Source: Anadara kagoshimensis (taxonomy: Eukaryota > Mollusca > Bivalvia > Arcoida > Arcidae). Taken from it: DNA of 64,000 nt. Below are positions 45,851-56,431 of the stretch, one piece after another. The notes below the pieces were generated by a model, which saw nothing but the letters and a program-made list of their open reading frames with translations, made no database searches and was not told the origin of the DNA. The translations under genes and the position numbers were made by a program. The stretch spans positions 31,574,800-31,638,799 of the forward strand of contig CM037874.1 in assembly GCA_021292105.1 (NCBI GenBank), given 5' to 3'. The first letter of the stretch is position 1; each line of letters starts with the position of its first letter.

Positions 45851-47095
45851 AAGTACTATTCGTGATAAATAAAAAACGAACATACTGTAAAATTAATAAA
45901 TGTTTCCGACATATCCATCAGTTTGTCGAAAATTCTATATACAAAAATTGAACTCTGGGCATTAATGTAACGTGTTTTTTTATGCGCAATATTAACCCTG
46001 TATGCAAATGCTATATTTTTAGCCCCAAAGCAATATAAAAACTATTTTGGCAAATTAAGTTAAGAAACCTTTGACTTGTTAAGTCCCTTAAAAGGTACTA
46101 CGTCCGTCATCACATTAGTTAGACAAACGGTTAATTTCGTAGACTACCCCTTACCCCAGTTCAATAATAGGAAAAAATTAGCAGATTGATTTGAACAAAC
46201 CTAAGGTATATCCCTTATTCAAATTATTTCCTTAACTAAATTTGATTTTATATATTTTGGTCCTTTGAGTATTTTTCTATCCCTTGGAAAAAAAACTCTA
46301 GTTTAACAATTTTGGTCCAAGCACTATTGATAAGGAATTGTATTCCGAAACGACTGTCTATTGCTGTACAAATAACAACGTTATTTTATGACAGCCCTTG
46401 CAGATTAATTTTGACGCGTGTTCTTAATATCACTGACCATTTATAGCATTTGATCCTAATTGAAATAAAACATACTTACCCATGTCCAAATCACAACCCA
46501 AAGCAAAGCTTAAACTATGAAAGTGACAAATTACAGGTCCCTTTCAGAAAGTTTTGACTACCCCATAAAAGTGGTTCATAGCTAGGCACGAGTTTGTTTG
46601 CTATAACAAATTTTGATATGTTTTATCAAAAATATTTTTAATTGCAATAAAATTGCAAAAGACACGGTTTTCTCCCTTTATACATTTCAGACATATCACG
46701 CTCTCCTTTTGCAAAACTGACTTTAGACACAGAACAAAAAAGCACGTTTTCCAAAACATAAATGAATGTTTTGTCTACGCCAAATTATACTATGAAAAAC
46801 CAGTAAAAGCAATAACTGTACCATTTGGTTTTTAAGATGTAACAATTAGTGTTTTTCGAGGACTAAAGACATCACAGTATGAGTTCGAAATAAGTTTGGA
46901 AAAAGTGCAAGAAATAGATGGCATCATATTTTACGCACGGTACCATCAGATTTTTTAAATTGTTACAATTGAAAACTTGAGCATTTTATTGTCTCAAATC
47001 GGATATCATGATACAAAACGTATCTTGTGAATATGCTCCGACTCCTGCAAGTTACAAAAAAAGCAAATTTCAGTTTTAAATGAACATTTTATTTT
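45851..47095. other. No gene; small Penelope-like tail piece at 46465-46540
   Basis: The tail piece carries 'aacatacttacccatgtcca' and 'aatcacaacccaaagc' in minus orientation. The rest is AT-rich with no match elsewhere in the window. Confidence 0.5.
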
Positions 47096-48186
47096 AATCT
47101 GGATTTTATTATTTGGGTATAAATTTCTTATTCTTTTATCAATTCAGTATCATTTTTGAAGCCATGTGATGTAATAACAGTCCCAATCGCCTTTTTAGTA
47201 ATAGGTATTCGCATAATGCAAAATTCCTTGTTGTTAAACAGTTCAACATTGAGTTTATTAAAAACAATCCCTAAATAAACGTCATCTAATCGAAAAAACT
47301 TGAGTAAATTGTATAGCAATCTGCATATCTATTACAGTATGTACTGACACAACATATGATCCAGCGTTTATGTATGGGGGATATTTGGTAAAAGGATATT
47401 CTGAGTCTGGTACATACCATTTTCTTTTAGGAGTTCTATCTGGATATATTTTATTCGACACGTGGCTCATGTAAAATATTTTCACTAGTGAGTCTTTTAA
47501 AGGGTTAAAATTAGCAACAAGATTTTGTGGTGAAACCAGGTAATCATCATCCACAAATAAGACAAAAGAAGCATGTTTGCAATATGATGTTACTCAATTA
47601 ATATAGTTCCGATAGTTTTCAATGTATTATTGGAATTTCTTGCACCCTAGATAGAAAAATCCATAAAAAGAGAGGTGCAAGACATCTCCATCTTGTACCC
47701 CCCTGTGCAAGATAGCCTACACGCCGTTTTTCTCGCAATCTTTTATCAACAAAATCAGAGGTGTACCGAAAGTTGAAATTGATTTTAAATTGAATATTGT
47801 ACTTTCTGGTGCAAGAAATAGAATCATTCACTACTTGTAGTGCCAGATAAGGAAATCTCAACCCTCGTTCTAATATATTTGGTCCAGAACTCGGCAAGCC
47901 TCGTTCTGGACCAAATATATTAGAACTCGGGTTGAGATTTCCCTATCTGGCACCACAAGTTGTGATAGATTCTTTTAATCCGTCATTAAAATTGTACTGT
48001 ATTATATCTCGAAATGTCCGGTATTCATAATTTATAAGTTTTCTTGCTTTCCAATTATTTGACAATCCTAGATTTCAATAATAAATCCATCTTATGTAAT
48101 CTCCTGTCCCCATGTCTTTCGAATGATTTTCCTCCTCTTGAAATTTGCCACAGCTGATTTAATTGCAAATAGTAGCAATTTTGATT
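47096..48186 (-). pseudogene. GT31 glycosyltransferase pseudogene (copy 3)
   Basis: The minus strand resembles the copies at 49.0 and 63.2 kb. It begins abruptly at the KLLLFAIKS segment, so the anchor and stem are gone. Readable parts: a stop replaces the codon after EIT ('attacataagatgg'), a 345-bp foldback insertion separates the FNDG and NNTLKTIG segments, then VDDDYLVSPQNLV, KWYVPDSEYP, INAGSYVVS, a one-base shift, and RLDDVYLGIV to the C-terminus, where a TAA comes before the usual end. The metal-binding DDD is kept, but the gene cannot make an enzyme. Lies divergently to copy 4, about 0.8 kb away. Confidence 0.85.
47634..47978. mobile_element. Foldback insertion in GT31 copy 3
   Basis: Interrupts the pseudogene between 'tttaatgacgg' and 'ttccaataatacattg'. 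Its right half is a near-perfect hairpin (47817-47976) with ~70-bp arms reading 'tctaatatatttggtccaga' and 'gtgccagataaggaaatc' and a loop of about 12 bp. 'ttcttgcacc' stands at the outer left border and again, inverted, beside the hairpin. It resembles a non-autonomous foldback/MITE element; no target duplication could be fixed because the host sequence is diverged. Confidence 0.7.
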
Positions 48187-48296
48187 TAAAAAAACGTCAC
48201 GTTTTAAAACTGCTGTTTTACAGAGGTTACATAAGGGAGATCCAAAATTTATGGAAGGACATACTTTAAATACGCGAACTGCTCCCAGAGAAGTAA

Positions 48297-48634
48297 GAGT
48301 TGAGTAATGGTGTTTAACGTCCCAGTCAAGAATGTTTCACTTATATCGAGACGTCGTCAGCTATAGGCGAAGGTGCAGAAATTTTGCCTGTGCGTTGCGC
48401 TGATGGCATTATACAGCAGGGCTCTTTAGCGTACCAAGCCCAAAGTGACACGGGACCTCGTTTATTTTAAGTTCCAATCCGAAAGAACCGTGACTTTCAT
48501 TTAGTAATGCTGAGTGCTTGCCGAAAGAACAGTCAAAACCCACTTTCAAGTTTTGGGTCAGACCCGGCCGGGGATCGAACCCACAGCCTCCCACTTACGG
48601 AGCGAGCACTCTACCAACTGAGCTACAGCAGTGG
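48297..48634 (-). repeat. tRNA-derived SINE
   Basis: The minus strand starts with a tRNA-like head: A box 'tagctcagttggtagagtgc' and B box 'gggttcgatcccc' about 40 bp apart, i.e. an internal RNA polymerase III promoter. A ~250-bp unrelated body follows and the element ends 'gggacgttaaacaccatt' and 'actcaac', a tail style common in SINEs of marine invertebrates. Well preserved compared with the copy at 14.4 kb. It lies between the two divergent GT31 pseudogenes. Confidence 0.85.
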
Positions 48635-48635
48635 A

Positions 48636-48720
48636 AGAAAAGTAAGGTTGGGTGCTCCGTAACTGTAAGGGCCCCCTTGTTTAACTGGCTATATACACCC
48701 TGTTTGAAATTAAAATTGCC
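48636..48720 (-). repeat. Fragment of Penelope-like tail
   Basis: 'aaggttgggtgctccgtaac', 'cccttgtttaactggctata' match the middle of the dispersed tail in minus orientation. The CACGTG core is lost. Confidence 0.45.
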
Positions 48721-49013
48721 AACGCGTAACAGGTCATGACAAAAAGTTTCTTTATACCGGTATGTTCGGTTTTGATTACATCATATGACGTTTTTAATGT
48801 TTAAAACCATCTGTGAATGTATAGCAAATTTACATAAAATCTGTTTGCCTTCCACATATAATTGGATGGTTGAAAATTGTAAATATTAATAATTGTTGTT
48901 GGATAATTAAGACTTTTCGTAACTAAATTCCATGTCGACCTAATTTCTTTTATATAATATAATACATTTTGTAGATTTCTTTCGAGGAGTAATTTAAATA
49001 TAACTTATTCAAT

Positions 49014-50190
49014 ATGAAAAACATAAGACGTGTGGTTGTGGGAATAATATTAACGATATATTTATTAATTTATCTCGGCTTATTTCAAAATGCCAGCAAA
49101 ACTACAGTGTTAAAATACATGTACAAGGAAACAATTATAAATGATGCTTCGTTAATAAAAAATACATCTAATACTATACTAATACAGACGAATAAGAAAA
49201 ATACATCTAATACTATGATTTTTACTTCTAAATTGAAGATTATGGACAACCTACAGAAGAAAACATTGACGACACCAGAGGTAAATTTTAGCTATCCATT
49301 AAACATTGATTTGGTTAAGTTAGTCAAAGACCTGAAAGAAAAGAAATCTGTTTTTTACAAGCCTATAAATGTTTATAAATATAAATTGGTTAAAAACTGA
49401 ATCGCAATGTAATTTACAAAGTGATGGAAAATCAAAACTGCTACTGTTTGCAATTAAATCAGCTGTGGCAAATTTCAAAAGGAGGAAAATCATTCGAGAG
49501 ACATGGGGACAGGAGATTACATTAAATGGATTTGTTATAAAAAAGAGTGTTTAATCTAGGATTGCCAAATGATGGGTTAGCAGAAAAAACTATCAACATT
49601 GAATACAAGGAATTTGGTGATTTAATTCAGTATAATTTCAATGACAGATATTGCAATAATACATTGAAAACTATCGGAACTTTTAATTTACATCATTTTG
49701 TAAACAGGTTTCTTTTGTTCTATTTGTGGATGATGATTACTTTGTGTCACCACATAATCTAATCGCTGCTTTGAAACTTTTAAAAGACTCACAAGAAAAA
49801 ACGTTATACATGGGCCATGTCTCATATAATCTTGCTCCTGTGAGACATCCGGATAGGAAATGGTATGTTTCACTCTCAGAATATCCTTATACCAAATATC
49901 CCTTATTCATCAATGCTGGTTCATACGTCATGTCAATTCAAACTGTAATATATATTCAGATTGCTATACCATATACTCAGTTTTTTCGATTAGATGACGT
50001 TTATTTAGCGATTGTTGCAGATAAACTTTATATAAATCTGTTACATAATAAAAACTTTCGTCGATTGCAAATTCCTATCACTAAAAAAGCTATTGCGGCT
50101 GTTATTGCATCCCATGACTTCACAAATAGTGCCTTATTGATAAAAGCATGGGAAATTCATACCCAAATAAGAAAATCCAGCTTAAAATAA
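49014..50190 (+). pseudogene. GT31 glycosyltransferase pseudogene (copy 4)
   Basis: Nearly full length: ATG, signal-anchor (about residues 8-24, VVVGIILTIYLLIYLGLF), stem, then the catalytic domain in four pieces. Compared with copy 5, a 2-bp deletion at 49.40 kb (in the codon pair for Asn-Cys after KLVK), a one-base insertion in an A run at 49.54 kb, and a deletion at about 49.69 kb just before the DDD motif each shift the frame. The last piece reads DDDYFVSPHNL, KWYVSLSEYP, INAGSYVMS and FRLDDVYLAIV (a Gly changed to Ala), and ends in the usual RKSSLK. Closest to copy 5 in the N-terminal half. Confidence 0.9.
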
Positions 50191-50219
50191 AATGTTCATT
50201 TTAAACGAAATGTTGCTTT

Positions 50220-50760
50220 ATATTGTATATAGACTCAAACTTCGATTATTACACCCATGAAAAGCTACATATGGAGCTTTATGACAAACGTGATGACTTC
50301 AATTTTCTATCGTTAACTTTCCTGTTATATGCAGCAATATACCTGTTTCTCCTTAATGTTTCTTTACACAATAATACGCTATAGTATAGCTTGTTCCCAC
50401 TACGGAAATTTTATGCAAAAAAAAGGCAGCTACTTACAAATTGCAAGCCTAAGTTTATTAAGTCCTTCAAGAAGTTTTATGGCCAATATCACAGTATTAT
50501 TGATAAGTATATTGCCTCTGTGCTCAGTACTTACCTGGATATGTTCGAAGACCCGAATGTGCTTCAATCACACTCAATTTTGATTACACACATGGCGGGT
50601 GTAACTAGCTGAAACAGAGAGCCCTTTCCCTTCCGAAGCACCCGGTGTCACTTCCCTGGTCGAAGTTAATATGTCCAATCTAATATGTTTCAAAGTTTTT
50701 ACTTTCCTTTTGGATTGTGATTTGGACATTGAATAATATGTTTGTTTATGACTAAGTTCA
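50220..50760 (+). pseudogene. Penelope-like 3' part: C-terminal coding plus tail
   Basis: Immediately follows GT31 copy 4. Coding remnants read HMELYDKRDDFNF, then SLFPLRKFYAKKRQLLTN and FIKSFKKFYGQYHSIIDKY in shifted frames, ending in the non-coding tail with 'attacacacatggcgggtgt' (core mutated to CACATGG), 'gaagcacccggtgtcacttc' and 'tggattgtgatttggacatt'. It shows that the dispersed tails all lie directly 3' of the KFYGR end. Confidence 0.8.
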
Positions 50761-51016
50761 AGAGAAAGTATTTATCACAACACATTTAAGTTTACGTCAT
50801 TATATTATTAAATAACAAAAAAGCCGTTGTGCTCTCATTTCATTGAAAATAGAGCATTTTGCTCATTGTAAAAGATGTTAAATGCAGTATAGAAATATTC
50901 TTCTGAATTTAAAAAAAATTATCAACATTTATAAAAACTTAGTGGAGTAGAAGGCAGGTTAAAATATTGCTATGACGTCATCCTTTGTTCTCTTGAGTCT
51001 AATATCCAACATACAT

Positions 51017-51124
51017 GAACTGGACCGGTGCCAACAATCCAATATGTTGTGACAACAGTCCAATATTTTCAAACTTATTGGACTGTTTTCACAATATATT
51101 GGATTGTTGGCACCAGTCCAGTTC
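51017..51124. repeat. Palindrome, ~50-bp arms
   Basis: 'gaactggaccggtgccaaca' to 'cagtccaatattt' is repeated in inverse after an ~8-bp loop, with only a few mismatches. A perfect-hairpin MITE-like insertion; it shares the word 'gtccaatattt' with the palindrome at 52.07 kb. Confidence 0.8.
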
Positions 51125-51366
51125 AAGAACACTGGAATCGGAAAGAAAGAAAAAACAACAAAACATCAGTATATTGATTTTACTAACACCAAAACTAAAT
51201 AGGATTTACAATCAAAATCAGACAGGGCATAACAACATCCGATACGCGAAAGCCAATATCTCAAACGATGCAGGGTTCGTTACAACAACACGGATCCGTT
51301 TATTGCCCTCTTATTAAATTACTTTGACCTGCAAAATATAAACATTAGATATTTTACAACACGGAA

Positions 51367-51368
<2 letters not shown>

Positions 51369-51419
<51 letters not shown>

Positions 51420-51456
51420 ACGAACCCCATCCCCACCACACACACACCATTCACTC
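51369..51456. repeat. (CT)n(CA)n compound microsatellite
   Basis: Pure CT units followed by a CA run and a degenerate CA/CCA stretch. No surrounding gene. Confidence 0.9.
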
Positions 51457-52070
51457 TTATATACGCAGATTACACAGGTTGACCAACTTTTCATTAATAA
51501 ACATTATAAAGACCGGACGATCTACACACATCTACAAGCTGTAAAACAGGTTTACCGGGTTAAAGTTACGTGTCTGACACATTATAACTTAATTCGGGCA
51601 CAATACCAACACATTTTTGTAAAGATTAATCACGGGTAAATTGAATGCATATCAAATAAAATCGTTGCATATATTATATTAAAATGTAGTATTGAACATA
51701 CCTGTTTTAGCGAATTAAGTTTCCAAATTCTAGGAATAATTTCACGATTAAGTCCAAACACATTGACAGTATAGGTTGAATGTAAATATTTTTGGCGCGC
51801 TTCGTGCATTTGCGTGATGACAATATCACTAACGGTATACGTAACTGATTATATTTCACAAAAACCATGTTAATAGTCACGTAAACGACGGGTGACCTAC
51901 TATCTTTAACTCTGTTCACGAATTAATTAAGGGGTTACATAAAGGAATACAATTTTTATATTTTATTTTCTTATTTCTTAATTTGTGATACCGATTGATT
52001 TATTCATAAATTTTTGCCTGATTTACTTGATTTTTTCTTTTTCCTTTTATGTTTGTCTTTGCAATATTTT
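51457..52070. other. No gene identified
   Basis: Non-coding spacer between a microsatellite and a palindrome; nothing matched elsewhere in the window. Confidence 0.5.
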
Positions 52071-52185
52071 AAGTAAGATATAAGCCTCAAACTGCCCAGT
52101 ATGTAAAATATTGGACTGCCCTTCGCGCCTCGACAAGTCCAATATTTTACATACTGGACAGTTTTTCGGCTTATATCCTTTACTT
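52071..52185. repeat. Palindrome, ~47-bp arms with GC-rich loop
   Basis: 'aagtaagatataagcctcaa' through 'gtatgtaaaatattggact' recurs inverted after an 18-bp loop 'gcccttcgcgcctcgaca'. The related palindrome at 51.0 kb shares part of the arm sequence, indicating one family. Confidence 0.8.
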
Positions 52186-52194
52186 ATTAAGAAA

Positions 52195-52550
52195 AATCAT
52201 GAACATCAAATGGACATGCAGAGTATCAAACATCGAACTCACATAAAGAACAGGAATAAGTAACATCAACAGCGAGATAAAGAAGAGAAGGTGGAGATTT
52301 ACAGGACATATCTTAAGAATGAACAGCATCAGGCATGTTAAAAAAGCACTAAGGTGGACACCAGCTGGCAAAAGGAAACCAGGAAGGCTAAAAGGTATTG
52401 GAGGAGAACAATAGAAACAGAAACGAAAGATTGTGGATACAGCTGGGGAGAACTTGAAAGAAAGGCAAAAGACAGAGCTGGATGGTGTACCCTGGTTGAC
52501 GCCTTATGTGTTGCCTAACACGAAGAGGATATGTATACATGTATGTTGTT
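52195..52550 (+). pseudogene. 3' end of a second LINE family (endonuclease-RT type)
   Basis: Reads INSEIKKRRWRFTGHILRMN, ALRWTPAGKRKPGRLKR, then RRTIETETKDCGYSWGELER and KDRAGW..LVDALC, the C-terminal signature (RRWRWIGHVLR, WTPPGKRKRGRPK, TWRRT) of endonuclease-reverse transcriptases common in invertebrate genomes. 5'-truncated, with stops and one frameshift near 52.4 kb. The 3' end is 'cacgaagaggatatgtatac'. A shorter copy is at 56.29 kb. Confidence 0.8.
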
Positions 52551-53205
52551 TCTGCAAACTTGACATATGGGTCCATAACACTAAATGTGGTAAGTACAAA
52601 ATTGGTTAATTTTGAGTCTCAATTTGCAACTGAAGTCTGAAAACATAGTGTAAATTTCAGACTGTAAATCTTAATATCACTAAAATGATTCTTGCACGAA
52701 CGCGTTTCAAACTCTGTTCCGATTCGCGTTCTAAGCACGGATAATGTAATAGCAGGGATCTATTGTTCTGTATATGAACTCTGTATTAGGTGGTTAGCAT
52801 TTTCCAGATATTTGACGTTCCATAAGCAAAAAGGACCCTTAGAACAATCCAATCGTAAAGCAGAAAACAAATTTTGGATGCAATAAACAATAAATATAGT
52901 CAGTTAAAAACATAGCTTTCTGGGTTTTTTTTTAATTTTCCCTGCAACTATTAGGGTAATTTTACTTTTATGACTTTTTTCATAAAACCCATGCTAGTGC
53001 TTCAAAAATATAACAAAAAGTTACAATTTCAAATTGTTTACCTAAGGACCCTTTTTGCATATGGATGGTCATTAAGTTTCAATTTACAGTATGTGCTTTG
53101 CTTAAACACTAGTACTTGATTGGTTTGGTTGTCGCTTAACGTAGCATCAACAATCTTTCAGCTATTCCTAACGAGAGGAAGATAATAAAAAAGACCAGTC
53201 TACAT
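52551..53205. other. No gene identified
   Basis: Non-coding, with a 64-codon frame (52.7 kb) lacking recognisable features. Confidence 0.5.
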
Positions 53206-53209
53206 TGGA

Positions 53210-53450
53210 AATACTTTGTATTGCCTTGGATATATTTCACGTCTTATAGTTCCACGTTCCTTTCACACAATTTTGATTACACACGTGGCGTGTGGCTAGC
53301 TATACAGTAGGTGCTTACCCTTCCGGAGCACCCGGCCTCACTACCCTGGTGGAAGTTCACGTGTCTAACCTAACTTGTTAGTTCCAAAGTTTTTACTTTG
53401 CTATTGGATTGTGATTCGGACATGGATTAGTATGTTTGTTTTTGATTGTC
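53210..53450 (+). repeat. Best-preserved Penelope-like 3' tail
   Basis: Complete set of tail marks: 'ttggatatatttcacgtc', 'gttcctttcacacaatttt', 'gattacacacgtggcgtg', 'ccggagcacccggcctcact', 'gtggaagttcacgtgtctaa', 'ggattgtgattcggacatgg' and 'tagtatgtttgtttttgat'. Two CACGTG hexamers are present, 90 bp apart. Confidence 0.8.
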
Positions 53451-53699
53451 AACCATAAATAAAGGAACTATCGAAATATTATTGTAAATCGAAGTGAGTA
53501 TGAAATTTATTTTTAGAGAAACACTTCACTTATCTTTTCCATTGGCCAAGCAAAATGTCTTACATTATTTCAGTCCAGATATTTCTGATGTCATGTGGTA
53601 AAATATCTTAATTCAAAGTCAAAGTGTTTGTAACAAATACAAAAATTTTTTCACGTTATTTCAAAAACTGAAAAAGATCAATTTGTATAAAAACAATAC

Positions 53700-54000
53700 C
53701 ATCTAATAAAGTTTAAGTGAACATTTTTGTACCGGATCTCGGTTAAATGCTTTTATGATATTATTATAACATTCCTCTTATGTAAATAAGGTTTAGCATT
53801 CACTTAAACATTATTCAATTCGATCATAAAATATGACAATCGCCTTTATAGACATCTCCAACATACCTATATACGCTTACTATGACCGTGAATGTGAACT
53901 AAATAAGGGGTTATATCACAACTTAAAAAATAATACAAAAGCTCCGTCTTTCCGTTTATTACCTCGGGTAATTCACAATCCTACGTAAACTTTTAAAGCA
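53700..54000 (-). repeat. Dispersed repeat related to 62700-62960
   Basis: On the minus strand: 'aaagacggagcttttgtatt', 'tgatataaccccttatttag', 'ttcacattcacggtcatag' and 'gagatgtctataaa', in the same order as at 62.7-62.9 kb. A third, short match ('ttcacatttacggttataac') is at 55.25 kb. No TIR seen. Confidence 0.6.
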
Positions 54001-54835
54001 TTGGTTTTCCTCTTAAAATGGTAACTTTAAATATACAGTTAGATTAGTTTTATAAGTATCGTCTTTATTTACAAACGAAAAATATCAACAACAGACTATA
54101 TTTTTTACGTCTCGGCATTCACCAATCCTTCTAGATTCTCACTTCTTTGATAACTCTACAGTATGGACCTATGAAAAGTTTAAATATTTAGCTAACGAAA
54201 AAGAGTTGGCTACCGCGTGGTCGAGATGTAGAAGTAAGCTATTTGCCGAAAAGCTGACATGAGATAGATAGCAACTGCCGAAAACTGTCAACAACAGGTG
54301 GTCGAGATGTTCTTGACACTAAGTATTTAGTGTTCAATAGGTCTGTACTGTATCTGTTTAAATCTTCATTAACGTTCACATATACGTATATTTTGAGGTT
54401 TTCTATTTATTTGGTCTCTTTAGCTAGGGATAACTACAGGATACATATGTGGAAAAATCTTGGTTGCTTGAATCAAATATTCCAGAGAAAATTAAAGTTC
54501 AGAATTAGGTCCAAGTTTGGTAGTAACGGAAACTTTGAACGTCTTTTTGATGACCAAGAAACCCACTTCTGTCAACAATAACCAGTGTACATGTATGTAA
54601 ACAATAAGCGTACCTGTGTCCACTATAACATAATTGCTGTGGTTCTATACTAGACCTATTATTGGCACAAGAAGTTCCATCTTTTGCAGCAACAACAACA
54701 TTTAATTTTTGGAATCTCGGATCCGAATCAAAATAATCACAAAATTTCAACATTGTTTATTATTCTTCTAAAATAACAATATAGTTCCTTCTCAACAGAT
54801 GATAGTACGGAGTCCGCGAAGGGACATAATAAATA

Positions 54836-55198
54836 TATGTTTGCGTTCCCACGCAAAAGTATTGCGTTCGCATGCAATGCTATTTTGTTTTCACACAATA
54901 GTCTTTCGTTCCCAAGCAATAATAATGCGTTCAAACGAAATGATATTTCTTCACACACGATGACATTTCGTTCACACGCAATGATATTTCCTTCACACAC
55001 AATGATATTTCGTTCAGATACAATTATATTTTTGTTCACACGTTATGATATTTCGTTCACACACAATGATATTTCGTTCATACGCAATGATATTTCGTTC
55101 ACACGCAATGATATTTCATTCCCGTGCAATGGTATTTCGTTCACACACAATGATATTTCCTTCACAAACAATGATATTTCGTTCACACGTAATATATT
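54836..55198. repeat. 21-bp minisatellite, ~17 units
   Basis: The unit 'atgatatttcgttcacacac' plus one base repeats with a 21-bp period, i.e. seven codons. Because the period is divisible by three, open frames run through it on both strands (NDISFTR-type heptads on the plus strand). Units at the left end are more diverged. No flanking start or splice context supports translation. Confidence 0.85.
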
Positions 55199-55576
55199 AT
55201 ATTAACTGGTATAAAACAAAGTTAAATTTTGAAAGCTCCCCCTGTTTTGTTCACATTTACGGTTATAACGTATACAAGACATCTACAATCTATAGCTCGT
55301 CAAGACCCTGCCGCTTGACATTTAATTTAAATATTTATTAAGAATGATCGATTATGAAGTACAGGCTATACTTGATTAAAAATAAGACGTTTGCTTTTGA
55401 ACTCTTTTTTTCAAAAGTACGGAAATATACTAAGTCTTTTTTTTTAATTCACGGTATATATATATAGAATGAATTGAGAAAAATATATAAAAATACGTGT
55501 ATCGAATAACGTTTAAATAAGAAACAAAACGATTCATGGGATTAGGATTATTTTTTGCAACCACGTTCAAAGTCAA

Positions 55577-55664
55577 CGTCCAGGGTGGCCGAGCGTGTTA
55601 GTGTGTTGTCTACATAATTGTTAAGCTGGCTACTGGTTCAACGGTTCGAATCTTGCTAAATCTG
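55577..55664 (+). other. tRNA-like sequence (pseudo-tRNA or SINE head)
   Basis: 'ggtggccgagcgtgttagtg' is a good A box of Leu/Ser type with the GGCCGAGYG D-arm, and 'caacggttcgaatcttgc' a B box, spaced about 55 bp apart. Acceptor-stem pairing fails and there is no clear anticodon arm, so it is not a working tRNA; a pol III-derived SINE head is likely. Confidence 0.45.
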
Positions 55665-56286
55665 ATTTTTTTTCTTCCCAATTTCTTTTTTAATTTACTT
55701 GATTTTCTTGTGTCTCTTTCACGCGTGAAAAATCCGTGCATCATGCTTTCTTATTTCAGTTTAGTATAAAATTCTAATGATTAGAAACATGTCCGACAGA
55801 ATACGCAATAAAAATATCGCAATATCTAAATGGCCGAATGATGCTAGAAACATCATTTGCAATACTGCTAGTTCTTTTGAAAGAGAAGCCATACATCTTA
55901 AGAAAAATATAATTAAAAAAATAAATTCAATTAAATAAAACCCAAAATAAATGCACAATTTTCCACTTATAAAATACAAAGTGCATAAAATGTAAACAGT
56001 ACAAGTACTGTAAAAATACGGCACTAGCGTGTGCTCCGAACCCTGAACGTTCGGAATATAGATTATGAGACAATAAACCTTAACCACACGGTCAGCTCCA
56101 AAGTTTTTACTTGTGGTGAACATGTATTAGATATAAACTATAGATACAACTACATAGGTCTTGTAATAACAGAGTTATTAGATTTGAATGTCACTGCAAA
56201 AATTGTAGCTCAATTAGCTGGTAGAGCACTTGATTTGCTAATAGCTAAATGTAAAAATATTGGTGGGGTTCCATATGACGTTTTTA

Positions 56287-56425
56287 AGAGGACAATAGAA
56301 ACAGAGATGAAAGATTGTGGATACAGCTGGGGAGAACTTGAAAGAAAAGCAAATGACAGAGCGTGATGGCGTACCCTGGTGGAAGCCTTATGTGTTACCT
56401 AACACGAAGAGGATATGTATGTATG
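56287..56425 (+). repeat. Short 3' copy of the second LINE family
   Basis: Only about 140 bp: 'gacaatagaaacagagatg' to 'acacgaagaggatatgtatg', matching 52.40-52.54 kb. Inserted within the other LINE at the codon after DVFK, creating a misleading fused frame (DVFKRTIETEMKDCGYSWGE). Confidence 0.8.
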
Positions 56426-56431
56426 GGTTCA

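Noticed and set aside
54737..55341. Three long frames on both strands near 55 kb
   Set aside because: All are products of the 21-bp minisatellite; no start, splice or homology support.
55577..55664. Functional tRNA gene (Leu/Ser type)
   Set aside because: A and B boxes are present but the acceptor stem does not pair and the anticodon arm is not formed.
56031..56366. 111-codon frame that looks like one protein
   Set aside because: It is a chance fusion of two LINE families at an insertion junction.
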